A program made the translations under genes and the position numbers. Under the pieces are notes generated by a model that did no database searches, was not told where the DNA came from, and saw only the letters and a list, made by a program, of their open reading frames with translations. A DNA stretch of 59,198 bases from Bacteroidales bacterium. GTDB taxonomy: Bacteria; Bacteroidota; Bacteroidia; Bacteroidales; WCHB1-69. Every line of letters begins with the position of its first letter. The stretch's first letter is position 1. Positions 25,828 through 32,557 of the stretch are shown one piece after another. The DNA is taken from NCBI GenBank assembly GCA_024400835.1, contig JAKSMC010000020.1, forward strand, positions 1 to 59,198, in the 5' to 3' direction.

Positions 25828-27318
25828 CTACATCATTTTTTTGAGTTCGGACATAGCTGCGTTGATTTGGGCTTCTAGTCTTTCGATTCTGCCAAGGATG
25901 ACTTCCGGTTTCTCGTACTCCACCTTCTCGCGCTCAATTTCCTTGTACTTGTTGAAGGTGAGGTCGTAGTCGTTATCGCGGATTTCCTGTACCGGGACGA
26001 GGAAGGACTGGTCCTTGCGGGTGCGGCTTTCCTCGGCATCCAGATTCTTGAAGCGGGCGACAATGTCGGGAATGTCGTTCTCGGCAACGGGATTGCGTTT
26101 GTCGTCCAAACTGAATCCGTCGGCCTTCATTTCGTAGAACCACACATTGTCGGTGCCGCCGCTGTTGGTCTTGGTGAAAATGAGAATGGCGGTGCTCACA
26201 CCGGCGTATGGTTTGAACACACCGCTTGGCATAGAGATTACGGCTTGCAGGCGCTGGTTATCGACCAGTTCCTTGCGGACGGCCTTGTGTGCCTTGCTGT
26301 TGCCGAAGAGCACGCCGTCGGGCACAATGCTCGCACAGCGGCCACCCACTTCGAGCATGCGCACGAACAGGGTGAGAAACAGCAGCTCGGTCTTGGAGGT
26401 ACTCGCAATGTTCAGCAGTGACTTGCTCACCATTTCCTTGTCAAGGCTGCCGGAGAACGGCGGATTGGCAAGTATGAGGGAGTAGTTCCCGCTGTCCGTG
26501 TTGTCAGCGGAAAGGCTGTCCTGCCACTTGATATTGGGATTATCGACGCTGTGCAGCATCATGTTCATGGCACCTATGCGGAGCATCGTGCTGTCGGTGT
26601 CGAAGCCGGTGAACATTTCGTTCTTGTATCTTTTGAGAACATCAGGCTGCATGAGTTCCTTGGCGTAATGGCTGGTAATCTGCTTGGCGCTCTCCACAAT
26701 GAAGCCGGCGCTGCCCATAGCGGGGTCGCAGATTCGGTCCTCAATGGTGGGCTTCATAAGGGAGACCATCATTGAAATGATATGGCGGGGCGTGCGGAAC
26801 TGGCCGTTGGTGCCCGACGCGGCCATCTTGCCCAGTATGTACTCATACACGTCGCCCATCGTGTCGCGGTTGTTCATATCGAGCGCGTCAATACCATCAA
26901 CCACCTTCTGCAAGGTACGGTCGTTGGGCACGAGGAATATGGCGTTCTGCATATAGCGGCTGTATGCGCTCTCGGTGCCGGTGCCGATGTTTTTTATAAA
27001 CACGAACACGTTGTTGCGCACCATATTGAACATATTGGTAGAGCCTGTGTTCTTGAACACGCTCCATCTTAACTCATTATAGGGAACCTTCTGGTTGGTC
27101 TCGGGGTTCGTCCAGTCGCCGTCGGGGAACACGGGGTTCTTGACCTTGTTGCCGAATAGGGCGGCGCTTGCCTCCTCCTTGATTTGCTTGTCATCGAGCA
27201 TCTTCATAAAGAACAGATAGGTAATCTGTTCGAGCACGTTCATGGGGTTGGTCACACCGCTGGTCCAGAAATGATCCCAAATGCGGTCAATCTGGTTTTT
27301 GATTTCGCCGGTTATCAT
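25828..27318 (-). CDS. hsdM: Type I restriction-modification methylase subunit M
   Basis: 496 residues. The N-terminal HsdM_N helical domain (1-150) is followed by GQFRTPRHI (172-180), SAM-binding motif I DPAMGSAGF (198-206), and the catalytic N6-adenine motif IV NPPF (285-288). The C-terminal helix contacts HsdS. With HsdS it methylates adenine in the bipartite target and protects host DNA from HsdR. The first 12 codons and 10 bp of leader are repeated perfectly at 32267-32313. The gene starts 31 bp after the receiver-protein gene, so it is now probably driven from the WYL promoter. Confidence 0.95.
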   Translation of the reverse strand: MITGEIKNQIDRIWDHFWTSGVTNPMNVLEQITYLFFMKMLDDKQIKEEASAALFGNKVKNPVFPDGDWTNPETNQKVPYNELRWSVFKNTGSTNMFNMVRNNVFVFIKNIGTGTESAYSRYMQNAIFLVPNDRTLQKVVDGIDALDMNNRDTMGDVYEYILGKMAASGTNGQFRTPRHIISMMVSLMKPTIEDRICDPAMGSAGFIVESAKQITSHYAKELMQPDVLKRYKNEMFTGFDTDSTMLRIGAMNMMLHSVDNPNIKWQDSLSADNTDSGNYSLILANPPFSGSLDKEMVSKSLLNIASTSKTELLFLTLFVRMLEVGGRCASIVPDGVLFGNSKAHKAVRKELVDNQRLQAVISMPSGVFKPYAGVSTAILIFTKTNSGGTDNVWFYEMKADGFSLDDKRNPVAENDIPDIVARFKNLDAEESRTRKDQSFLVPVQEIRDNDYDLTFNKYKEIEREKVEYEKPEVILGRIERLEAQINAAMSELKKMM

Positions 27319-27328
27319 AAGAATAGTA
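27282..27328. repeat. 47-bp direct repeat, inner copy (hsdM 5' end)
   Basis: Identical over 47 bp to 32267-32313. It spans the hsdM start codon plus 10 bp of leader. The two copies enclose a 4.9-kb segment with the WYL, methylase-kinase and receiver genes and a FISUMP remnant. Confidence 0.9.
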
Positions 27329-27349
27329 CTATCGTGTTAAAAATTATGG

Positions 27350-28297
27350 TTATGGTATTTGTGTTTGTGAAGTGGATTGTTGTAGCCGCTGTTGTTTTTG
27401 CTGTTCATAATTTACTTTCGCTTGCAAAACTCGTTGCAATGTGCTGTCTTTATCCTCTGATGACGGAAGATCTTTACACCAATGTAATACATTTAACATG
27501 TCATAAATCAAGCTTCGCAACAAATATGGCGCTTCTCCAGATTTAACAAACCTGTCGGTATCTGTACGATGTGAACCTGGATTCGTGACTTCAACGCAAG
27601 TATGGATACTACGTTGGATAAAGTTAGGGATAAAATCCCTCATATATCCCTGCCCCAGATCTCTGCTACAATCTGCAAGATTAGATCCTGTGTGCTTTAC
27701 AGCACAATATCCACAATTATAAAGCCTAATCATAACATCATCAAATACTTTTCTTACATCATTAAGTACGGCATTATTTTGCCAATCTTCTTTCTCAATC
27801 ACTTGTAAGATTCTTAATAATTCATGCTTTGATTCTGACCAATTATCAAATACAACTTGATATTTGTGGATGAGTTGTGTTTCCATCAAGTTATCGGCAT
27901 TCTTTTTAATGTCCGCTATCAATCTGTCTTCGTCTTTATCTTTTTCGTAATACTTATCCTCGTGTTGTTCGGCAAAGGCAGTCCCAGAAGCTGTGTCAGG
28001 TTGTCCTGTAAAAATATAGGTTGGGACAAACCTTTTGTGTTTTAACTCAGATATTCTATCCAAGCTATAACTCAGGCCTGCAAGTCGATCAACTTCGTCT
28101 CCTTTACCCTTAAACACTTTGGCATCAAGTATAATTCCAGACCATTCTTCAAGATGTTTTTCAAAAATTTCCATGCCTTCTTCAGCATTGGTACAGGTTA
28201 CCATCTCAAAATCATTTTCAGGAAGTTCGCAAACATCTTTAAAAGAATCAAGATCTTCCCATTTGTCATCTATCCACAGTATTTTGTATTTACTCAT
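27350..28297 (-). CDS. Receiver-domain protein (putative response regulator)
   Basis: 315 residues from ATG 28297; the in-frame upstream TTG at 28324 is unlikely. An N-terminal receiver domain (1-115) has the acidic pair D10-D11 (KILWIDDKW), probable phospho-acceptor D58 (GIILDAKVF), and T97 (YIFTGQPD). The C-terminal 200 residues are helical, contain several Cys and His residues, end in a Gln-rich tail, and match no DNA-binding output domain I recognise. The start overlaps the 3' end of the methylase-kinase gene by 8 bp, so it is almost certainly its phosphotransfer partner. It is AT-rich. Confidence 0.75.
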   Translation of the reverse strand: MSKYKILWIDDKWEDLDSFKDVCELPENDFEMVTCTNAEEGMEIFEKHLEEWSGIILDAKVFKGKGDEVDRLAGLSYSLDRISELKHKRFVPTYIFTGQPDTASGTAFAEQHEDKYYEKDKDEDRLIADIKKNADNLMETQLIHKYQVVFDNWSESKHELLRILQVIEKEDWQNNAVLNDVRKVFDDVMIRLYNCGYCAVKHTGSNLADCSRDLGQGYMRDFIPNFIQRSIHTCVEVTNPGSHRTDTDRFVKSGEAPYLLRSLIYDMLNVLHWCKDLPSSEDKDSTLQRVLQAKVNYEQQKQQRLQQSTSQTQIP

Positions 28298-30746
28298 TAT
28301 CTTGGTATATAGGTAGTTTAACAATTACGTGTGTAAACCAATTTCCAGCAAAACATTCGGAATAGACATCATAGTCTCCGCCATAATGTTCTACAATACT
28401 TTTAACAATATGTCCTCCTCTACCATTCCCTTTAGAATCCTTACCTTTTTCTCCTAATAAAGCGTAACGATCCTTGGTCATTCCTTCTGGCAAAGGACGC
28501 CCATTATTACTAAAATCCACAAAGAAATATCCATCCTCAATTTTCAAAGCAATGTTGATAGAATATTCTGACTGGTCCTCAACAAAGCCATGTTCAACGG
28601 CATTATCAATAATATTTTGCACAAGTCGTTCTAATTCCGTTTTTCCCATCATCACCATAGGTTTCGATATGCCAGCTTCAGAAAGAATGGCCTTGTTAGG
28701 ATAATAAGCAACGATATACTTCTCTGTTTTTGTTTGAAAAGATGATAGCATTTTGCCAAGATCAATCGGTTCGGGAGAGGAAAATGCATTTTCATCGGCT
28801 ATATGTTCTACAATATTTGACAATATGTTCATTGCTTTAGTTTGCCGTTGTACATATAGCTTAAGCTTATCAGAAGGTTCGCCTGAAATTTGGTCTGACA
28901 ATTTTTCCAAAAGCGTAAGCGTATTCCTAAGCTGAGCCATTGGGGTTTTCATATCATGCTTGCGATGACGGATTTCCTCAATATATTCTTTCTTCCTTTT
29001 TTCTAGAAGGGTCTCAAGCTTTTGTTCATTTATTTTCCCGATTTCAGCAGTGAGACGAGCTTCCTCAAAAATATTCCGTTGCTCTATCAAACTTCTTTCA
29101 CTATTCAACGATGGAAATTCGATTTGGGTCTTCAAAATCAGATTTTTGGATAATCTAGGGATAACAGCGCCCTTGTTGGCTTTCAATCTTTTAGATAATT
29201 CCAAGCATAAATATCCTATATGAACAGTCTTGTTGACTATGCGATAAGCGCAAACATCAGATTTAATGAAAATCGGTGCTTCAGCTGATGCATTACAAAA
29301 TGTGGGTTTCGAAGATCCAATCAAAGACAACAATAATGCAGGTTCAGAAATCTTTGATGTTCCTTTTAAATTAGAGGATTCAGGAAATTCATCAACAGCC
29401 TTCTCAAAATCATAGAACTTTGAAGGCAAAGAAGAAACATTTGCAACTCTTCCAGTGATATCATCAAAATGTCGGCAAGGTTGAATAGGAGCTATCACAT
29501 CTGATAGTTCAACAACAGAATATCCTTCGCTAAAAACAGTATTTTTTCTATCCAAAAACCATTGCACATCCCATAAAGCTTGCTGATTCAGAAGATCTTC
29601 CCTCGTATATTCAATCTTCTTATCTGACAATAACTGTTTAATAGCCTCAACATTTATTGTTCGGTATTGTTTTTTCGTTTGAAAAAAGCACATGGAAGCA
29701 TCAATCAATTTAATTGGAGCATCCTCACGTCTTTGTTTTTTCAATACTATAACAACTGGGGCAATACTTGAAAAGGGAAAGATGTTTTTGGGAAGACAAA
29801 TAATAGTGTCCAACCAATTGCTTTGCGTGATGTGTTTTCTTAAATTTTGAACTTTTTTTTGTTCACTGGACAAAAACGATTGCGGAAGAATGGTAATCAA
29901 TTCCCCATCCTCGGTTGTAGAGCTCTCGAATCGACTTAATGCTACGAGCTCAGAATTTTCCACACTCTCTTTGCCAGTGTCCTTCATCCGCAATTTCAGT
30001 CCATAAGGCGGGAATGTAACTATTGCATGAAACCGGGTATTCCCTATCCATTCTTCAGCACTTTTGTCAGCGATAATACAATGGTCAAGTACTCCCGCTA
30101 ATGCCATACGGAACAAAGCCACATTTCGTGTAGTGCTGTTGATTTCGTAGGCAACAAAATTCTTGTCCTTCAAAGTGGTGGCAAAGTTCATATATCCACC
30201 AAAAGGGTCAAAAATGTTTTTTGTTTGTTTATTCAAAAGTAATTTGACCAATTCGGACAATTCACGAGGTTGAAACATCTCGCCCAAAAGTCCAGAGAAA
30301 GTCAATTGTTCTTGCGCATCACTGAGTAAATCTAATAATTCTTCTTCAGAAAATAGAATCTCATTTATAGTCTTAACAAAATTAATAACAGCAGGATAAG
30401 ACTCGTATGTCCTGAGTTTAGAAATCGTATTATCCAACAAGAGCTTAAATTCACTATTCTGCTCTTTATCAATTAGGTTTTCATCTAAATATATCCTGTC
30501 TCCTACTACGCTTAATGCGTTATGTTTTCTAAAATATAAAAGAGCAGCAACAAACAAGATGGTTTCTACAAGAGGTAACGTGCTTCCTCTAAAAGTATCC
30601 AACATTGCCCCAAGGCACTTTTTTGTCTTCACCATAATGTCTTTTTTCAAACTATTTTCCATAAAATCCAAATTTTGTTTGTCTCTCATTTTTTCGGCGG
30701 CAAAAATACATTCAATAGGTTCAGTCATTCTGAACCTATACTTCAT
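28290..30746 (-). CDS. Degenerate N6-methylase / recognition domain / histidine kinase fusion
   Basis: 818 residues in three parts. (1) About 140-390: HsdM-like methylase fold with LLGEMFQPRELSELV, a motif I relic FDPFGGYMNF (179-188) and motif IV region VTFPPYG (243-249), where the catalytic Asn/Asp/Ser before PP is Phe. (2) About 395-585: HsdS-like target-recognition region (YSVVELSDVIAP, then ILKTQIEFPSLNSERSLIEQRNIF) leading into a coiled coil. (3) About 590-818: histidine kinase with H-box HDMKTPMAQLRN (H597), N-box NIIDNAVEHG (711-720), DFSNNGRPL (744-752) and G2 GNGRGGHIVKSIV (773-785). There are no membrane segments. It may be a cytosolic sensor that reads DNA or SAM and signals to the overlapping receiver gene. 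ATG 30746 overlaps the WYL stop by 11 bp; ATG 30728 is an alternative. Confidence 0.75.
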   Translation of the reverse strand: MKYRFRMTEPIECIFAAEKMRDKQNLDFMENSLKKDIMVKTKKCLGAMLDTFRGSTLPLVETILFVAALLYFRKHNALSVVGDRIYLDENLIDKEQNSEFKLLLDNTISKLRTYESYPAVINFVKTINEILFSEEELLDLLSDAQEQLTFSGLLGEMFQPRELSELVKLLLNKQTKNIFDPFGGYMNFATTLKDKNFVAYEINSTTRNVALFRMALAGVLDHCIIADKSAEEWIGNTRFHAIVTFPPYGLKLRMKDTGKESVENSELVALSRFESSTTEDGELITILPQSFLSSEQKKVQNLRKHITQSNWLDTIICLPKNIFPFSSIAPVVIVLKKQRREDAPIKLIDASMCFFQTKKQYRTINVEAIKQLLSDKKIEYTREDLLNQQALWDVQWFLDRKNTVFSEGYSVVELSDVIAPIQPCRHFDDITGRVANVSSLPSKFYDFEKAVDEFPESSNLKGTSKISEPALLLSLIGSSKPTFCNASAEAPIFIKSDVCAYRIVNKTVHIGYLCLELSKRLKANKGAVIPRLSKNLILKTQIEFPSLNSERSLIEQRNIFEEARLTAEIGKINEQKLETLLEKRKKEYIEEIRHRKHDMKTPMAQLRNTLTLLEKLSDQISGEPSDKLKLYVQRQTKAMNILSNIVEHIADENAFSSPEPIDLGKMLSSFQTKTEKYIVAYYPNKAILSEAGISKPMVMMGKTELERLVQNIIDNAVEHGFVEDQSEYSINIALKIEDGYFFVDFSNNGRPLPEGMTKDRYALLGEKGKDSKGNGRGGHIVKSIVEHYGGDYDVYSECFAGNWFTHVIVKLPIYQDNE

Positions 30747-31743
30747 AGTTTGATATTGCCCTGTTTAAGCGTTCTTGTATTCTTATTTTCAGTTCCTCAG
30801 GTTCTATCACTTTGACATTCTCACCATAGGAAAGCAGTAGTTGCTCAAGTTCGTAATTAGGATAAACCTCTATGGAGACAATAGCCCCCATATCATCTTC
30901 GTCAATGGTTTTCTGCGTTCCGTGAAATGGTTTTGTTTTGACGTACGGACAAGTTGATGGAGATACCCATAATTTTATATGTTGAGGATTGGTGCGTGTA
31001 TCTTTCGATACACCGATCATTTCATCAAAATAGTCTATAAAGTTGATATCTGTGGACTGAAAAGGAACAGTACTGTCCTCAATACCAAGGATGCGGTCAA
31101 GGGCAAAGTTTGCTAGAAAATTCAAATCGGCATTCCATGCAATAAGAAACCAACGTTTGTTATATTGCTTCAGGTAATACGGGGAAATGGAGATTTTCTG
31201 TTCAATCTTTGTGTTGAAACTCTTATAGTTAAGTAAAAGTGATTTCCTGCCAATAATGGCATTGAAAAGCGGAGTAAAATGTTCGATGCCAACGAGGTCT
31301 ATGTTTTCATCAAAACCAACCACTTCGTCAGTTGGAACTTCGTCAATTTTCAAAGTGGTTCCCAATCGGTCAGAAATTTCTGAAATCCAATCAAACTGCG
31401 GCATTCCTTTGAAACGTTTCAACAGACTCAGCGTTTGAACAAGTTGAACTGTTTCTTCGGGGTACAACATCGATTTATAAATAGAGAAATCGGGATTATA
31501 GTAGCGGTAATAAATATTCCGTCCAGATCGAACTGCTTCAACATCAGCACCTGAATGATCCCGCTGAATATGCTCAATATCTGTACGAATGGTGTTCATA
31601 GATGTCACCTGCGGATAATCTCGTTCTTCAAGTTCGCGATTGCACAAATCGAAAATATCAACCATTGTAAACTGATGGTTTCGGTCGCTGAGACAACGGT
31701 CTATCACCTTGACGCGCACGTCAATGTATTTCGATTTTGGCAT
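30736..31743 (-). CDS. WYL-domain transcriptional regulator
   Basis: 335 residues from ATG 31743; the upstream TTG at 31764 is rejected. An N-terminal winged helix (about 1-75) is followed by a WYL domain at about 150-225 with ISISPYYLKQYNKRWFLIAWN and FALDRILGIE, and a C-terminal WCX-like segment (IKLWVSPSTCPYVKTKPFH, VSIEVYPNYELEQLLLSYGENVKVIEP). Related regulators (BrxR, CapW) repress phage-defence operons and bind palindromes over their own promoter. It is the first gene of the eight-gene restriction string and carries a small inverted repeat over its -7 box. Confidence 0.85.
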   Translation of the reverse strand: MPKSKYIDVRVKVIDRCLSDRNHQFTMVDIFDLCNRELEERDYPQVTSMNTIRTDIEHIQRDHSGADVEAVRSGRNIYYRYYNPDFSIYKSMLYPEETVQLVQTLSLLKRFKGMPQFDWISEISDRLGTTLKIDEVPTDEVVGFDENIDLVGIEHFTPLFNAIIGRKSLLLNYKSFNTKIEQKISISPYYLKQYNKRWFLIAWNADLNFLANFALDRILGIEDSTVPFQSTDINFIDYFDEMIGVSKDTRTNPQHIKLWVSPSTCPYVKTKPFHGTQKTIDEDDMGAIVSIEVYPNYELEQLLLSYGENVKVIEPEELKIRIQERLNRAISNYEV

Positions 31744-31765
31744 ATTATTTCTGCTTTTTGACAAT

Positions 31766-31784
31766 AATGCGCAAAATTAGCATT
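31766..31784 (-). promoter_or_regulatory. WYL operon promoter with overlapping inverted repeat
   Basis: The minus-strand -7 box TAATTTTG (31772-31779) lies 28 bp before the ATG. It is framed by AATGC (31766-31770) and GCATT (31780-31784). The layout suits autorepression by the WYL protein, but the arms are only 5 bp. Confidence 0.5.
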
Positions 31785-31932
31785 TTTTGGCTTAAAGTAT
31801 TCAGTTTTTTTGAAATAAAAGAACTTCTTTTAGCAATAGACCGTGTTTGTGAAATGTGATGACGAAAAAGCAACCATTGTCACAAAGCAAGCCTTCACTT
31901 CTCATCTCTCAAGTCTCTAATCTAGTGTCTCT

Positions 31933-32266
31933 CTAGTCCTTGAGGCAGCGGACCGACAGACCGCCGGCCTTATTGTTGTGTGACCGAAACACGTTGGCGA
32001 AGTCGTAGTATAGGTGGCGGGAGTACGCGTCGTCGCTACTATGCTGGGGAACACTCCAGAAACCAATGCTTTTGCAAAAAAAGCGGTAGTTACTATTGTA
32101 GAAGCCAGCAGGAACCGTAGAAAAATTGTTGGAAGACGGATTGCCACCCACATAACAACCTCCGAAATAGGTATTCCATCCCGTGGTAGAGGCCAATGCC
32201 TTGGCGATATTGTAGATGTCTCCTCCACACACATACTGACTCTTGCTGCTCACATAATTGGTCAGC
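31933..32266 (-). pseudogene. FISUMP-domain gene remnant (3' end only)
   Basis: About 110 codons of the C-terminal half of a FISUMP domain remain. They begin LTNYVSSKSQYVCGG, continue through KALASTTGW and end GLSVRCLKD at a normal stop. The 5' part, with signal peptide and the CWM-QNLR half, is missing. Homology begins exactly where the 47-bp hsdM repeat ends, so the gene was cut by the rearrangement that created the repeat. The first GTG (32253) would make a 106-residue product without a signal peptide, probably not functional. Confidence 0.75.
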
Positions 32267-32303
32267 TGCGGTCAATCTGGTTTTTGATTTCGCCGGTTAT
32301 CAT
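32262..32303 (-). pseudogene. Duplicated hsdM start: 13-codon orphan ORF
   Basis: The outer repeat copy retains the hsdM ATG and twelve codons (MITGEIKNQIDR), then reads S and TGA at the junction with the FISUMP remnant. It is useless as a methylase, but it may still be transcribed and translated as a leader peptide from the preserved promoter. Confidence 0.7.
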
Positions 32304-32313
32304 AAGAATAGTA
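32267..32313. repeat. 47-bp direct repeat, outer copy
   Basis: Identical to 27282-27328. It is separated from the inner copy by 4938 bp and followed by promoter-like sequence. It resembles an attachment-site or recombination duplicate at a gene 5' end. Confidence 0.9.
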
Positions 32314-32332
32314 TTATTTGCAATTAGAGCCG

Positions 32333-32366
32333 CAAAAGTAGCAAAAAAGAAGGGAGAAAGCGCAAA
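32333..32366 (-). promoter_or_regulatory. Orphaned ancestral hsdM promoter
   Basis: The minus-strand -7 box TACTTTTG (32333-32340) has TTTG (32363-32366) 22 bp upstream, 30 bp before the duplicated hsdM ATG. The spacing is close to the Bacteroidota consensus. Sequence upstream of the inner hsdM copy has no such promoter. Confidence 0.5.
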
Positions 32367-32383
32367 ACATTGATGTTTATGCG

Positions 32384-32408
32384 CTTTTTGTCAATATCTG
32401 ACAAAAAG
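32384..32408. promoter_or_regulatory. 25-bp inverted repeat upstream of hcp
   Basis: Perfect 10-bp arms CTTTTTGTCA / TGACAAAAAG are separated by ATATC. TTGTCA-N5-TGACAA is the size and symmetry of a Crp/Fnr-family site. HcpR, a member of that family, controls hcp in many anaerobes. It lies 150 bp upstream of the hcp ATG. Confidence 0.55.
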
Positions 32409-32557
32409 TTGTGAAACTGTCCCCTTTGGCATTTATCTCTTCCCTCAATTTTCCGTTACGCAAATTAGATACTAACGATATCTTTTTTGATGTTTTTTTG
32501 CAGCGTCTTCTTCAGAGGAGAAGACATCAAACATTATCAACAAAAAACATCAGAATT

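Noticed and set aside
32411..32557. 49-codon N-terminal extension of hcp
   Set aside because: Hcp proteins begin just before the first Cys pair; the extension would cover the leader, and ATG 32558 fits.
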